From Gaetbulibacter sp. S0825 (lineage in GTDB: Bacteria > Bacteroidota > Bacteroidia > Flavobacteriales > Flavobacteriaceae), in NCBI RefSeq assembly GCF_011777505.1, contig NZ_JAATJT010000001.1, positions 682,001 to 746,000 on the forward strand: 64,000 nt of DNA, written 5' to 3'. The translations under genes and the position numbers were made by a program. Positions 45,665-53,444 of this stretch are shown one piece after another. The notes beneath the pieces were generated by a model. It was not told where the DNA came from. It ran no database searches and was given only the letters and a program-made list of their open reading frames with translations. How positions within the stretch are numbered: position 1 is the stretch's first letter; the number at the start of each line of letters is the position of its first letter.

Positions 45665-46774
45665 ATGATGTACATGTCTAATACCAACTTAATATATGCT
45701 TTAGCCTTACAAAATGCTCCAAATATTGGTGACATTACAGCCAAAAAACTCATTACGCACTGTGGTTCTCCTGAGGCTGTTTTAAACGAAAAGAAACAAA
45801 ACTTGCTTAAAATTGATGGCATTGGTACGTATGCCATTGGCGATTTACATAAAGACATATTACTGCAGAATGCTGAAAAAGAATTGGAATTTATAGAAAA
45901 GCAGGGTATTGTTAGCCACTATTTTATGGAAAGCAGTTATCCTGAGCGATTAAAGCACTGCGTAGATGGGCCTATTTTATTATTTCAAAAAGGAAATGTA
46001 AACATAAAAAACCAACCTATTATTAGTATAGTTGGCGCACGAAAAATTACCACTCAAGGGATTGCTAATTGTGAAGCGATTGTTGAACGTTTAGCACCTT
46101 ATAACCCAATTATTGTATCTGGGTTTGCTTATGGTACAGATATTACTGCGCAAAAAGCTGCCATTAAGCACAATTTGCAGACTATTGGTTGTTTAGCACA
46201 TGGGTTTAATCAAATCTATCCAAAGGTTCATAAAAAATATGTTGCTGATATTGAAAGTCATGGAGGGTTTTTCACTGATTTTTGGAGCACTGATGAGTTT
46301 GATCGAAACAACTTTTTAAAGCGCAACCGAATTATTGCAGGATTAAGCGAAGCAACTATTGTGGTAGAATCTGCCGAAAAAGGAGGAAGCTTAGTGACAG
46401 CAGATATTGCAAACTCATATAACAGAGAGGTGTTTGCTGTTCCAGGTCGTATTACCGATACGCAAAGTGTTGGTTGTAATAATTTAATTAAACTTCAACG
46501 TGCACATCTACTCTCTAAAGCTGAGGATATTCCTTATATACTAAATTGGAAGTTAGAAAGCGAAGAAAAGCCTATCCAAAAACAATTATTTGTTGAATTA
46601 GATACCGATGAAAAACTGATATACAATTTCCTAAAAGAGAATGGAAAGGAATTACTAGATATAATTGCTTTAAAATGTAATATGCCAACTTTTAGAGTGG
46701 CTTCTTTATTGTTAAGTATGGAGTTAAAAGGCGTGGTGAGACCATTGCCTGGTAAACAGTTTGAGGTTATTTAA
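45665..46774 (+). CDS. dprA: DNA-processing protein DprA
   Basis: A 369-residue protein with an N-terminal helix-hairpin-helix-like region, the DprA Rossmann domain (ISIVGARKITTQG, VSGFAYGTDITAQKAA, LAHGFNQIYP) and a C-terminal winged helix (DEKLIYNFLKENGKELLD). DprA loads RecA on incoming single-stranded DNA in natural transformation. ATGs at 45665, 45668 and 45674 all fit; the first is used. The stop overlaps the 3' end of a small minus-strand ORF by eight bases. Confidence 0.93.
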   Translation: MMYMSNTNLIYALALQNAPNIGDITAKKLITHCGSPEAVLNEKKQNLLKIDGIGTYAIGDLHKDILLQNAEKELEFIEKQGIVSHYFMESSYPERLKHCVDGPILLFQKGNVNIKNQPIISIVGARKITTQGIANCEAIVERLAPYNPIIVSGFAYGTDITAQKAAIKHNLQTIGCLAHGFNQIYPKVHKKYVADIESHGGFFTDFWSTDEFDRNNFLKRNRIIAGLSEATIVVESAEKGGSLVTADIANSYNREVFAVPGRITDTQSVGCNNLIKLQRAHLLSKAEDIPYILNWKLESEEKPIQKQLFVELDTDEKLIYNFLKENGKELLDIIALKCNMPTFRVASLLLSMELKGVVRPLPGKQFEVI

Positions 46775-46895
46775 GTTTTTTATATTCAATAAAAAACATA
46801 ACAATGTTAACAATAATTAGAATTATTGCCAAAGTAATAACCCAATCAAACTTATTGTTGCTCGAAGGATATCTTGAGACAATTACCAGTAACAT
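46767..46895 (-). CDS. Small membrane peptide ORF (42 residues)
   Basis: A short ORF starting at ATG 46895, below the length of routine gene calls. It reads MLLVIVSRYPSSNNKFDWVI and then a hydrophobic helix rich in Ile, Leu and Val ending in FFIEYKKLK, a positive tail: a plausible single-span small membrane protein. It lies 43 bases after the trpS stop on the same strand and would be in its transcript. The strongly hydrophobic and cleanly delimited pattern argues for coding, but no homologue can be checked here. Confidence 0.4.
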   Translation of the reverse strand: MLLVIVSRYPSSNNKFDWVITLAIILIIVNIVMFFIEYKKLK

Positions 46896-46938
46896 TACTA
46901 GTATATTTTATAGGGTCGGCCAAACGATTTTTTTCATA

Positions 46939-47907
46939 TTAATACCCAATCTTCGTTCTAACCCTTTTTAGCACATCATCGGCAACGACCTTAGCTTTTT
47001 CAGCACCAATAGCCAAGGATTTGTCAATTTCGTTGAGGTTATCCATATAATAATTGTAACGCCCCCTTTCAGCAGAAAATTTATCAATGAGTAATTCAAA
47101 CAAAGCTTGTTTTGCATGGCCATAACCATAACCACCTTTTTCGTAATTGGCTTTCATCTCAGCTATCTGATTGTCATTAGCAACGAGCTTGTAAAGCGCA
47201 AAGCAATTACAAGTTTTCCAGTCTTTAGGTTCTTCTAAAGGCGTACTATCTGTAGCAATAGCCATAATTTGCTTACGTAATTTCTTGTCTGGTAAAAATA
47301 AATTGATAATATTATTTTGGCTTTTACTCATTTTCCCACCATCAATTCCAGGAACATACATAGTGTCTTTTTGTATATCAGCCTCAGGTATTACAAAGGT
47401 TTCTCCAACCTTTGCATGAAAACGTGAGGCTACATCGCGAGTCATTTCAATATGTTGTAATTGGTCTTTTCCAACAGGAATAATATTAGCGTCGTACAAT
47501 AAAATATCTGCAGCCATAAGCATTGGATAGGTAAACAAACCTGCGTTTACATCTTCCAATCTATCTGCTTTATCCTTAAAACTATGTGCTAGCGTCAATC
47601 TTTGATAAGGAAAAAAACAGCTTAAATACCATGATAATTCCGTTACTTGAGGCACATCACTTTGGCGATAAAACACGGTTTTATCAATATTTAATCCAAA
47701 AGCTAACCATGCAGCAGCAGTAGAGTATGTATTATTTTTTAAGGTATCTGCATCCTTTATTTGGGTTAATGAGTGCATATCTGCAATAAATAAAAATGAC
47801 TCATTGTTTGGGTCGTTACTCATCTGTATTGCAGGTATAATTGCTCCTAAAAGATTTCCTAAGTGTGGTGTTCCTGTACTTTGTACGCCTGTTAGTATTC
47901 TTGCCAT
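46939..47907 (-). CDS. trpS: Tryptophan-tRNA ligase
   Basis: A 322-residue class I synthetase. The HIGH-like motif is TGTPHLGN, the KMSKS loop is GKMSKSQNN, and PYQRLTLAHSFKDK and PVGKDQLQHIEMTRD are typical of bacterial TrpS. The start MARILTG at 47907 is chosen over an in-frame ATG two codons earlier, since TrpS proteins commonly begin this way. A consensus promoter and a hairpin lie in the leader. Confidence 0.95.
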   Translation of the reverse strand: MARILTGVQSTGTPHLGNLLGAIIPAIQMSNDPNNESFLFIADMHSLTQIKDADTLKNNTYSTAAAWLAFGLNIDKTVFYRQSDVPQVTELSWYLSCFFPYQRLTLAHSFKDKADRLEDVNAGLFTYPMLMAADILLYDANIIPVGKDQLQHIEMTRDVASRFHAKVGETFVIPEADIQKDTMYVPGIDGGKMSKSQNNIINLFLPDKKLRKQIMAIATDSTPLEEPKDWKTCNCFALYKLVANDNQIAEMKANYEKGGYGYGHAKQALFELLIDKFSAERGRYNYYMDNLNEIDKSLAIGAEKAKVVADDVLKRVRTKIGY

Positions 47908-47913
47908 AGTCAT

Positions 47914-47931
47914 TTCCCACGAAAGCGGGAA
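47914..47931 (-). repeat. Palindromic repeat/hairpin at the trpS start
   Basis: On the minus strand TTCCCGC, a four-base loop and GTGGGAA form a hairpin ending six bases before the trpS ATG at 47907. The core resembles short GC-rich palindromes that recur between genes in Flavobacteriaceae. In the trpS leader it could also hinder ribosome entry. Confidence 0.55.
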
Positions 47932-47964
47932 TCTCTTTAATTAATAATTCTTTATAACGAAACA

Positions 47965-47995
47965 CAAAGGTAATTTTTTTGATAGAATAGCTCAA
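47965..47995 (-). promoter_or_regulatory. trpS promoter
   Basis: Minus strand: TTG at 47993-47995, a 20-base spacer, TACCTTTG at 47965-47972. Excellent consensus match. The leader would be about 55 bases and contains the hairpin at 47914-47931. Confidence 0.8.
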
Positions 47996-48013
47996 TTAAA
48001 TTAATTAGATTTG
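47979..48013 (+). promoter_or_regulatory. Candidate plsC promoter overlapping the trpS promoter
   Basis: TTG at 47979-47981, a 24-base spacer and TAGATTTG at 48006-48013. The element ends six bases before ATG 48020, giving a very short leader. It overlaps the divergent trpS promoter, so polymerases may compete. Confidence 0.45.
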
Positions 48014-48019
48014 GCTCTA

Positions 48020-48751
48020 ATGAAATTTTTAAAATATCCTTTCTGGATTTTATATCGTATTTGGTTTTATGTACTTGTTGCTTTACCAATAATTATTCTA
48101 TTCCCTTTCCTTATTGTTTCCATAGCTAAAGAACGGTGGTATCCTTTCTTTTTTAAGTTAGCTCGCATTTGGTCAAAATTTATTTTAATTGGTATGGGCC
48201 TTGGTTGGAAAATCACTAAGCTGCAAAATTTAGAAAAAGGTAAAAGCTATATGTTTATCGCTAACCACACTTCAATGATTGACATTATGCTCATGTTGGT
48301 GACGATTAAGGATAACCCTTTTGTGTTTGTTGGAAAAAAGGAGTTGGCTAAAATACCATTGTTTGGATTTTTCTATAAGCGAACCTGTATTTTGGTAGAT
48401 AGGAGCAGTGCTAAAAGTAGACAAGCAGTATTTATAAGAGCACAACGACGTTTACAATCTGGATTGAGTATTTGCATTTTCCCAGAAGGTTTAGTGCCAG
48501 AAGAAGATGTGCTTTTAGCCGATTTTAAGGATGGTGCTTTTAGATTGGCAATTAAGCATGAAATTCCAATTGTACCAATTACGTTTTATGATAACAAAAC
48601 GCGATTTTCATATACCTTCTTTAGCGGAGGACCAGGAATGTTACGTGTTAAAATTCATGAATTCTTAGAAACGAAGCATTTAGAAATCGAAGACACAAAG
48701 CAATTAAATAATACCTCTAGAGAGATTATTTTACAAGAGCTTCAAACATAA
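48020..48751 (+). CDS. plsC: 1-acyl-sn-glycerol-3-phosphate acyltransferase
   Basis: A 243-residue membrane-associated acyltransferase that makes phosphatidic acid. Block I is FIANHTSMIDIM (H-x4-D), block III is CIFPEGLVPEE, and two hydrophobic segments lie at the N-terminus (VLVALPIIILFPFLIV). A TTG start at 48011 is possible but lies inside a promoter-like element, so ATG 48020 is preferred. A terminator follows the stop. Confidence 0.9.
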   Translation: MKFLKYPFWILYRIWFYVLVALPIIILFPFLIVSIAKERWYPFFFKLARIWSKFILIGMGLGWKITKLQNLEKGKSYMFIANHTSMIDIMLMLVTIKDNPFVFVGKKELAKIPLFGFFYKRTCILVDRSSAKSRQAVFIRAQRRLQSGLSICIFPEGLVPEEDVLLADFKDGAFRLAIKHEIPIVPITFYDNKTRFSYTFFSGGPGMLRVKIHEFLETKHLEIEDTKQLNNTSREIILQELQT

Positions 48752-48755
48752 AAAA

Positions 48756-48780
48756 AGCCACTCAATAAAGAGTGACTTTT
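48756..48780 (+). terminator. Bidirectional terminator after plsC
   Basis: AGCCACTC and GAGTGACT (48756-48763 and 48770-48777) pair with one mismatch over a six-base loop, flanked by A on the left and T on the right. It can stop plsC and the opposing barrel-protein gene ending at 48840. Confidence 0.75.
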
Positions 48781-48839
48781 ATAAATTATTGACACTTCTA
48801 AGACGAAGCACAATAACCAACCTAACCAACTAAAAATCT

Positions 48840-50393
48840 TTAAAACTTGAAGCTTAAACCAGAATAAACACCTATAAAATATGGCTTAAAATTGCCAGAA
48901 GTATTTCTAAAAGTGTTTAATTGATATTTAAACATAGGTTCAAGATTTACATTAATATTGTTTGATACCTTATAGTTTAATCCTAACCCAAGGTTAGCAC
49001 TATAACTCAAATTATTAATATTTGTTGCCTTGCCAATTAAAGTACTAGTCCCATCTAAAGTGGAATATATGTCGTTTGTGTTTAAAAATAGGGCGCTAAA
49101 ACCTCCAATAGCATTAATTCCTAATTTGGTATTAGTGATGTTATATTGAATTTCTAGAGGGATTTCTAAAAAACCTAACTCCTGATTAATTGAAGCATTA
49201 TATTGATTTGAAAGCGGCTCAGGTACTTGTGCAAAACTCATTCCAGCAACAGTAATAAAAGCCAACTCGGTAGGAGTTTTATCTATCTCAATATTTTTAA
49301 CTGCAATAGGTTTAATAGGATTCATTTCCATATCACTAGCATTAAAAACATCATGTGTGTTGTAGCCTAGCTTTACATTGTTTACGCCAACCCTAACATT
49401 AATTTTATCGTTTATAGCATAACTTGCCGATACACCATAACTCATATTAATTTCTCCAGATTTTGCATTATTTACAAACTCTGAATCCATAGACGAACCA
49501 GTTCCTAACGAGTTAAAATAAACAGGAGCAATATTGGGTGCTACACTCCAACGTTTTGCGACTTCATCTTCATTTAATTCGTCTTCTGTCTCTTTTATTT
49601 TGTTTTCAGCAATAGCATCCTCAATAGATATTTTACCAGCTTCATTTATTTCTTTGTCGATTTTATTAACATCAGCCACTGTTGTTTCAGTAGATTTACC
49701 ATCAATCTTGTTTGATTTTTCACTCTCAATTTTATTAGTGCTTTGGTTTTTAACAACTGCTGAATTAATATCAGTTATTTTTGAAATATCATCTTTAACA
49801 GCATTCTTTTGAGAATCATCTACTTTAGTTTTATTCGAATTAGAAGAAGCAACTGTATTAGCAGTAGCTTCTTTTATCAATTCATCTTTAGTTATAGCAT
49901 TAAGCCTTTTGTTTTTTGAAGAGTTTGCGCCTTCATCATTCTTTGCAACTATAGACTCGTTTTTATTTATTAAAGTGTTTTTAGAATTCTTTTTATTACT
50001 ATTTAATGAATCTTTTGTGTCATTATCATTAAAATTTGATTCTTCTTGAGCTAACTTTTCGTTAGTATTATTGTTTTTGTTAAGATTATCAATGTTATTA
50101 GGGTCTAAAGTATTGGAATCGTTGTTTTTAGAATTTGTGTCAACAATAGTTTCGTCTATTTCAGGATTAGGATTGTTATCCTGAAAAAACAAATTATTTC
50201 CTAAAGTGAATAGCAAAAGCAAACCTGCAGCAATTGCTGAGATTTTCATCCATAAAGGAATTACTTTTCGTTGTTTTTGGTTATTTAGCAACTGTTCAGA
50301 AACGTTTTTCCAAACAGTATTACTAGGTGTTGCCTCAAAGTTTTTTAATCCTTCTTGGAAAAGCCTATCAATATGCTTTTTTTCATGCTTCAT
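48840..50393 (-). CDS. Dual-membrane anti-sigma-like protein with outer-membrane beta-barrel
   Basis: A 517-residue protein with four visible parts: a cytoplasmic anti-sigma-like segment (1-44; HIDRLFQEGLKNFEATPSN and VWKNVSEQL), one membrane helix (about 46-66), a long polar Asn/Lys/Ser/Asp/Glu-rich linker without predicted fold (71-280), and a C-terminal beta-barrel (281-517) ending in Phe, as needed for outer-membrane insertion. It has no cleavable signal peptide. Its start overlaps the ECF sigma gene stop by four bases, so it probably controls that sigma factor. The layout is like the dual membrane-spanning anti-sigma (Dma) proteins I recall from Bacteroides. Confidence 0.75.
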   Translation of the reverse strand: MKHEKKHIDRLFQEGLKNFEATPSNTVWKNVSEQLLNNQKQRKVIPLWMKISAIAAGLLLLFTLGNNLFFQDNNPNPEIDETIVDTNSKNNDSNTLDPNNIDNLNKNNNTNEKLAQEESNFNDNDTKDSLNSNKKNSKNTLINKNESIVAKNDEGANSSKNKRLNAITKDELIKEATANTVASSNSNKTKVDDSQKNAVKDDISKITDINSAVVKNQSTNKIESEKSNKIDGKSTETTVADVNKIDKEINEAGKISIEDAIAENKIKETEDELNEDEVAKRWSVAPNIAPVYFNSLGTGSSMDSEFVNNAKSGEINMSYGVSASYAINDKINVRVGVNNVKLGYNTHDVFNASDMEMNPIKPIAVKNIEIDKTPTELAFITVAGMSFAQVPEPLSNQYNASINQELGFLEIPLEIQYNITNTKLGINAIGGFSALFLNTNDIYSTLDGTSTLIGKATNINNLSYSANLGLGLNYKVSNNINVNLEPMFKYQLNTFRNTSGNFKPYFIGVYSGLSFKF

Positions 50394-50932
50394 AATGATT
50401 GCGAATTTAAATTCGCCATATAACTTTCTACTTTTTCTTTTAATATCTTTCTTGCTCTTGCAAGATTCGATTTGGTGGTGCCAGTTGTTATTTCTAACAT
50501 ATCACTAATCTCTTTGTGAGAATACCCGTCTAGCACATAAAGGTTAAACACCAATCTATATCTATCCGGAAGCTCTTGTATTGAGTTTAGTAAAAAATCA
50601 ATATCTACAGTTTCCGTTTCTACTTCAACTTCAACATCTTCAATTTGTCCCTCATTAACAATGTCAAAAACCCCTTGGGTTCTATAACGTTGTAAAGCAG
50701 TATTAATGGTAATTCGTTTTAACCAACCTTCTAATGATCCTTTTCCACTATACTGTGATATTTTTTTAAAAATTGTCATAAAGGCATCTTGCAGATTATC
50801 TTCAGCCTCTGCACGATTCCTAGAATACTTTAAACACAGTGCGAAAAGCTTGCTCGAATAGAGCTTATATAAGTCACTTTGCGCCTTTGTGTCATTGTTT
50901 CTGCACTTTTGTAAGAGTTGTTCTAAACTCAA
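50390..50932 (-). CDS. ECF RNA polymerase sigma factor
   Basis: A 180-residue sigma-70-family ECF factor. Region 2 includes AEDNLQDAFMTIFKKISQY and GSLEGWLKRITINTAL; region 4 includes ELPDRYRLVFNLYVLDGYSH and KEISDMLEITTGTTKSNLAR. The acidic linker between them (EDVEVEVETETVD) is unusual. The start is TTG 50932, preceded directly by an in-frame stop, so it is the earliest possible start. The next gene, overlapping by four bases, is its likely membrane-bound regulator. Target genes are not evident. Confidence 0.92.
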   Translation of the reverse strand: MSLEQLLQKCRNNDTKAQSDLYKLYSSKLFALCLKYSRNRAEAEDNLQDAFMTIFKKISQYSGKGSLEGWLKRITINTALQRYRTQGVFDIVNEGQIEDVEVEVETETVDIDFLLNSIQELPDRYRLVFNLYVLDGYSHKEISDMLEITTGTTKSNLARARKILKEKVESYMANLNSQSL

Positions 50933-51014
50933 TTATCACATGTATATTATTTAATTATAATACTAACTTCACATTGTAGATGAAGAATCTTTTAAAAGGT
51001 TGCGTCAATATTAT

Positions 51015-51038
51015 AAAAAATCCCGAAAAGACGGGATT
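51015..51038 (-). terminator. recA terminator
   Basis: AATCCCG and CGGGATT (51019-51025 and 51032-51038) pair over a six-base loop; on the minus strand a T run follows. It lies seven bases beyond the recA stop. Confidence 0.85.
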
Positions 51039-51044
51039 CAGGGG

Positions 51045-52049
51045 TTATTTATTTTCTGAAATTATCACTTTAATTTTTTCCTCAAGATCATCCATTAAGT
51101 CAGGATTATCTTTTAACATGTTTTTCACTGCATCTCTACCTTGACCAAGTTTTGAGTCTTGATAACTAAACCACGACCCACTTTTCTTTACAATTTCGTT
51201 TTCTACAGCTATATCCAATATTTCACCAACTTTAGATATTCCTTCACCGTACATAATATCAAACTCAGCAAGTCTAAATGGAGGAGCAACTTTGTTTTTT
51301 ACAACTTTTACACGTGTTTTATTACCCAAAACACCACCGTCACTATTTTTTATTTGGGTAGATCGTCTAATATCTAATCGTACAGAAGCGTAAAATTTAA
51401 GCGCATTTCCACCAGTTGTAGTTTCCGGATTACCAAACATAACACCAATCTTTTCTCTTAATTGATTAATAAAAATAACAGTACAATGTGTTTTACTAAT
51501 TGATGCGGTTAGTTTACGTAAAGCTTGCGACATTAAACGCGCGTGAAGCCCCATTTTTGAATCACCCATCTCGCCTTCAATTTCACTCTTTGGAGTTAAT
51601 GCAGCTACAGAATCTATCACAACAATATCAATAGCTCCAGAGCGAATTAAGTTATCGGCAATTTCAAGTGCTTGCTCACCATTATCAGGTTGAGAAATAA
51701 TTAAATTGTCAATATCAACACCTAGATTTTGTGCATAAAAACGATCAAAAGCATGTTCAGCATCAATAAAGGCAGCAATTCCTCCAGCCTTTTGTGCCTC
51801 AGCAATTGCGTGAAGTGTTAAAGTTGTTTTACCAGATGATTCTGGACCATATATTTCTATAACACGACCTCTTGGATACCCACCAACGCCTAAAGCGATA
51901 TCTAACCCTAGTGAACCAGATGAAATGGCATCAACATCCACTACAGCTTGATCGCTCATTTTCATAACAGTTCCTTTTCCGTAAGCCTTATCTAATTTAT
52001 CTAATGTAAGTTTTAATGCTTTTAATTTTGCTTCTTTTTCGTTGCTCAT
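51045..52049 (-). CDS. recA: Recombinase RecA
   Basis: A 334-residue RecA with Walker [11 protein letters not shown] (68-77), the L1/L2 region including [16 protein letters not shown], and [20 protein letters not shown] for Walker B and following segment. It forms filaments on single-stranded DNA for recombination and, where LexA exists, SOS induction. It has its own terminator; a nine-base dyad lies 26 bases upstream of the start. dprA, which loads RecA, is about 4.3 kb away on the other strand. Confidence 0.97.
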   Translation of the reverse strand: MSNEKEAKLKALKLTLDKLDKAYGKGTVMKMSDQAVVDVDAISSGSLGLDIALGVGGYPRGRVIEIYGPESSGKTTLTLHAIAEAQKAGGIAAFIDAEHAFDRFYAQNLGVDIDNLIISQPDNGEQALEIADNLIRSGAIDIVVIDSVAALTPKSEIEGEMGDSKMGLHARLMSQALRKLTASISKTHCTVIFINQLREKIGVMFGNPETTTGGNALKFYASVRLDIRRSTQIKNSDGGVLGNKTRVKVVKNKVAPPFRLAEFDIMYGEGISKVGEILDIAVENEIVKKSGSWFSYQDSKLGQGRDAVKNMLKDNPDLMDDLEEKIKVIISENK

Positions 52050-52074
52050 TGCTTCTAATTTTCGTTTCTAATGT

Positions 52075-52101
52075 ATGCTAAAATAATACATCTTTTAGCA
52101 T
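52075..52101 (-). promoter_or_regulatory. Dyad upstream of recA
   Basis: ATGCTAAAA and TTTTAGCAT are perfect nine-base inverted arms separated by nine bases, 26 bases before the recA ATG. A dimeric regulator such as an SOS or stress repressor could bind; an RNA hairpin in the recA leader is also possible. Confidence 0.55.
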
Positions 52102-52267
52102 CAAACAATTTTATAACGCAACCTTTTAAAAGTTTTTACATCTACTATATAGTACTGGGAAATTTTATGCTATGAAAAGCACTTAGAAGGTCTTTTTTGC
52201 AAAGAATTTTAAGTTAGATTTTATCTAGATTTTGATAAAAGGAATGAACCATTATTAAATTTTGAAG

Positions 52268-52299
52268 ACACTTTAAATTTAATTTTAAAGTGTTTTTTT
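52268..52299 (+). terminator. Orphan terminator-like hairpin
   Basis: ACACTTTAAA and TTTAAAGTGT pair over ten bases across a six-base loop and are followed by seven T, a textbook terminator on the plus strand. No plus-strand gene lies in the 200 bases before it, so it may end a small RNA or an antisense transcript from the recA leader region. Confidence 0.6.
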
Positions 52300-52318
52300 A
52301 TGCCTTACATTAAAATAG

Positions 52319-52326
52319 TACCTTTG
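52319..52326 (+). promoter_or_regulatory. -7 promoter element of trhO
   Basis: TACCTTTG, 34 bases before the ATG at 52361. No clear TTG at 17-23 bases upstream. Confidence 0.6.
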
Positions 52327-52360
52327 CAACAATATTCTTTAACCTTAAAATTAGTATAGC

Positions 52361-53434
52361 ATGCAACTGTACAATAAATTAAGCGGAAAAGAAAGAGCAG
52401 CATTAATCGAAAAAGCAGGAAAAGATCGATTAACGCTCTCTTTTTATCAATACGCAAAAATCACCAATCCTCAAGAATTTAGAGATCAATTATTTATTAT
52501 TTGGAATCAATTAGATGTTTTGGGACGTATTTATATCGCAACTGAAGGTATAAATGCACAACTTTCTCTTCCAGCTGATCGTTTCGATGAGTTCAAAAAA
52601 CATCTCGATAGTATTAATTTTTTAAAAGGTATTCGATTAAATATTGCCATAGAGCAAGACAATATGTCATTTTTAAAACTTAAAGTAAAAGTGAGACATA
52701 AAATTGTTGCAGATGGTTTAAATGACGACACGTTTGATGTTACCAACAAGGGGATTCATGTTGGAGCTGGCACTTTTAATGAATTAATCGAAGATGAAAA
52801 CACTGTGTTAGTGGATATGCGCAACCATTACGAAAGCGAAATAGGTCATTTTAAAAATGCAGTAACACCAGATGTAGATACATTTAGAGAATCTTTAGAT
52901 ATTATTGAAGAAGATTTAAAAGAACATAAAGAAGACAAAAACTTGGTCATGTATTGTACAGGAGGTATTAGATGTGAAAAGGCAAGTGCTTATTTTAAAC
53001 ATAAAGGATTTAAAAATGTATACCAACTAGAAGGAGGTATTATTGAATATACACGTCAAGTAAATGATAAAGGATTAGAAAATAAGTTTATTGGAAACAA
53101 TTTTGTTTTTGATGACCGTCGCGCAGAAAAAATTAGTGATGATGTTATTGCACAATGCCACCAATGCGGAAGTCCGTTTGACGTACATACTAACTGTGCC
53201 AATGATGCGTGTCATTTGTTATTTATTCAATGTGATGCCTGTAAAGAGGAAATGAACAACTGCTGTTCAACAAACTGCAAAGAGATACATGCACTACCTT
53301 ATGAAAAGCAAAAAACATTGCGTAAAGGGCAAGGTAATAGTAACGATATTTTCAAAAAAGGAAGAGCCGACTACTTGCCTTATAAAAAAGATTTAAGAAA
53401 CATTTTCGAAACTCTAAAAGTCGAAAAGAAATAA
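52361..53434 (+). CDS. trhO: tRNA uridine(34) hydroxylase TrhO (rhodanese domain)
   Basis: A 357-residue UPF0176/YceA protein. The N-terminal acylphosphatase-like domain (residues 20-115, RIYIATEGINAQLSL) precedes a rhodanese domain with the active-site C199 in MYCTGGIRCEKA, then a cysteine-rich C-terminal domain (CHQCGSPFDVHTNCANDAC). TrhO makes 5-hydroxyuridine at position 34 of tRNA with oxygen. The next gene encodes TrhP, which does the same reaction by an independent route in E. coli, so the pair is notable. Confidence 0.92.
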   Translation: MQLYNKLSGKERAALIEKAGKDRLTLSFYQYAKITNPQEFRDQLFIIWNQLDVLGRIYIATEGINAQLSLPADRFDEFKKHLDSINFLKGIRLNIAIEQDNMSFLKLKVKVRHKIVADGLNDDTFDVTNKGIHVGAGTFNELIEDENTVLVDMRNHYESEIGHFKNAVTPDVDTFRESLDIIEEDLKEHKEDKNLVMYCTGGIRCEKASAYFKHKGFKNVYQLEGGIIEYTRQVNDKGLENKFIGNNFVFDDRRAEKISDDVIAQCHQCGSPFDVHTNCANDACHLLFIQCDACKEEMNNCCSTNCKEIHALPYEKQKTLRKGQGNSNDIFKKGRADYLPYKKDLRNIFETLKVEKK

Positions 53435-53444
53435 AATATCCATT

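Larger units (their letters stand above)
52050..52360. other. Intergenic region between recA and trhO
   Basis: 311 bases without a gene between divergent recA and trhO. It holds the recA-side dyad (52075-52101), a terminator-like hairpin on the plus strand (52268-52299) that serves no visible gene, and the trhO promoter element (52319-52326). The AT-rich stretch 52102-52267 shows no convincing ORF. Confidence 0.7.

Noticed and set aside
52075-52101. Dyad before recA as a classical LexA box
   Set aside because: Does not match CTGTN8ACAG or the Bacillus consensus; kept only as an unassigned dyad.
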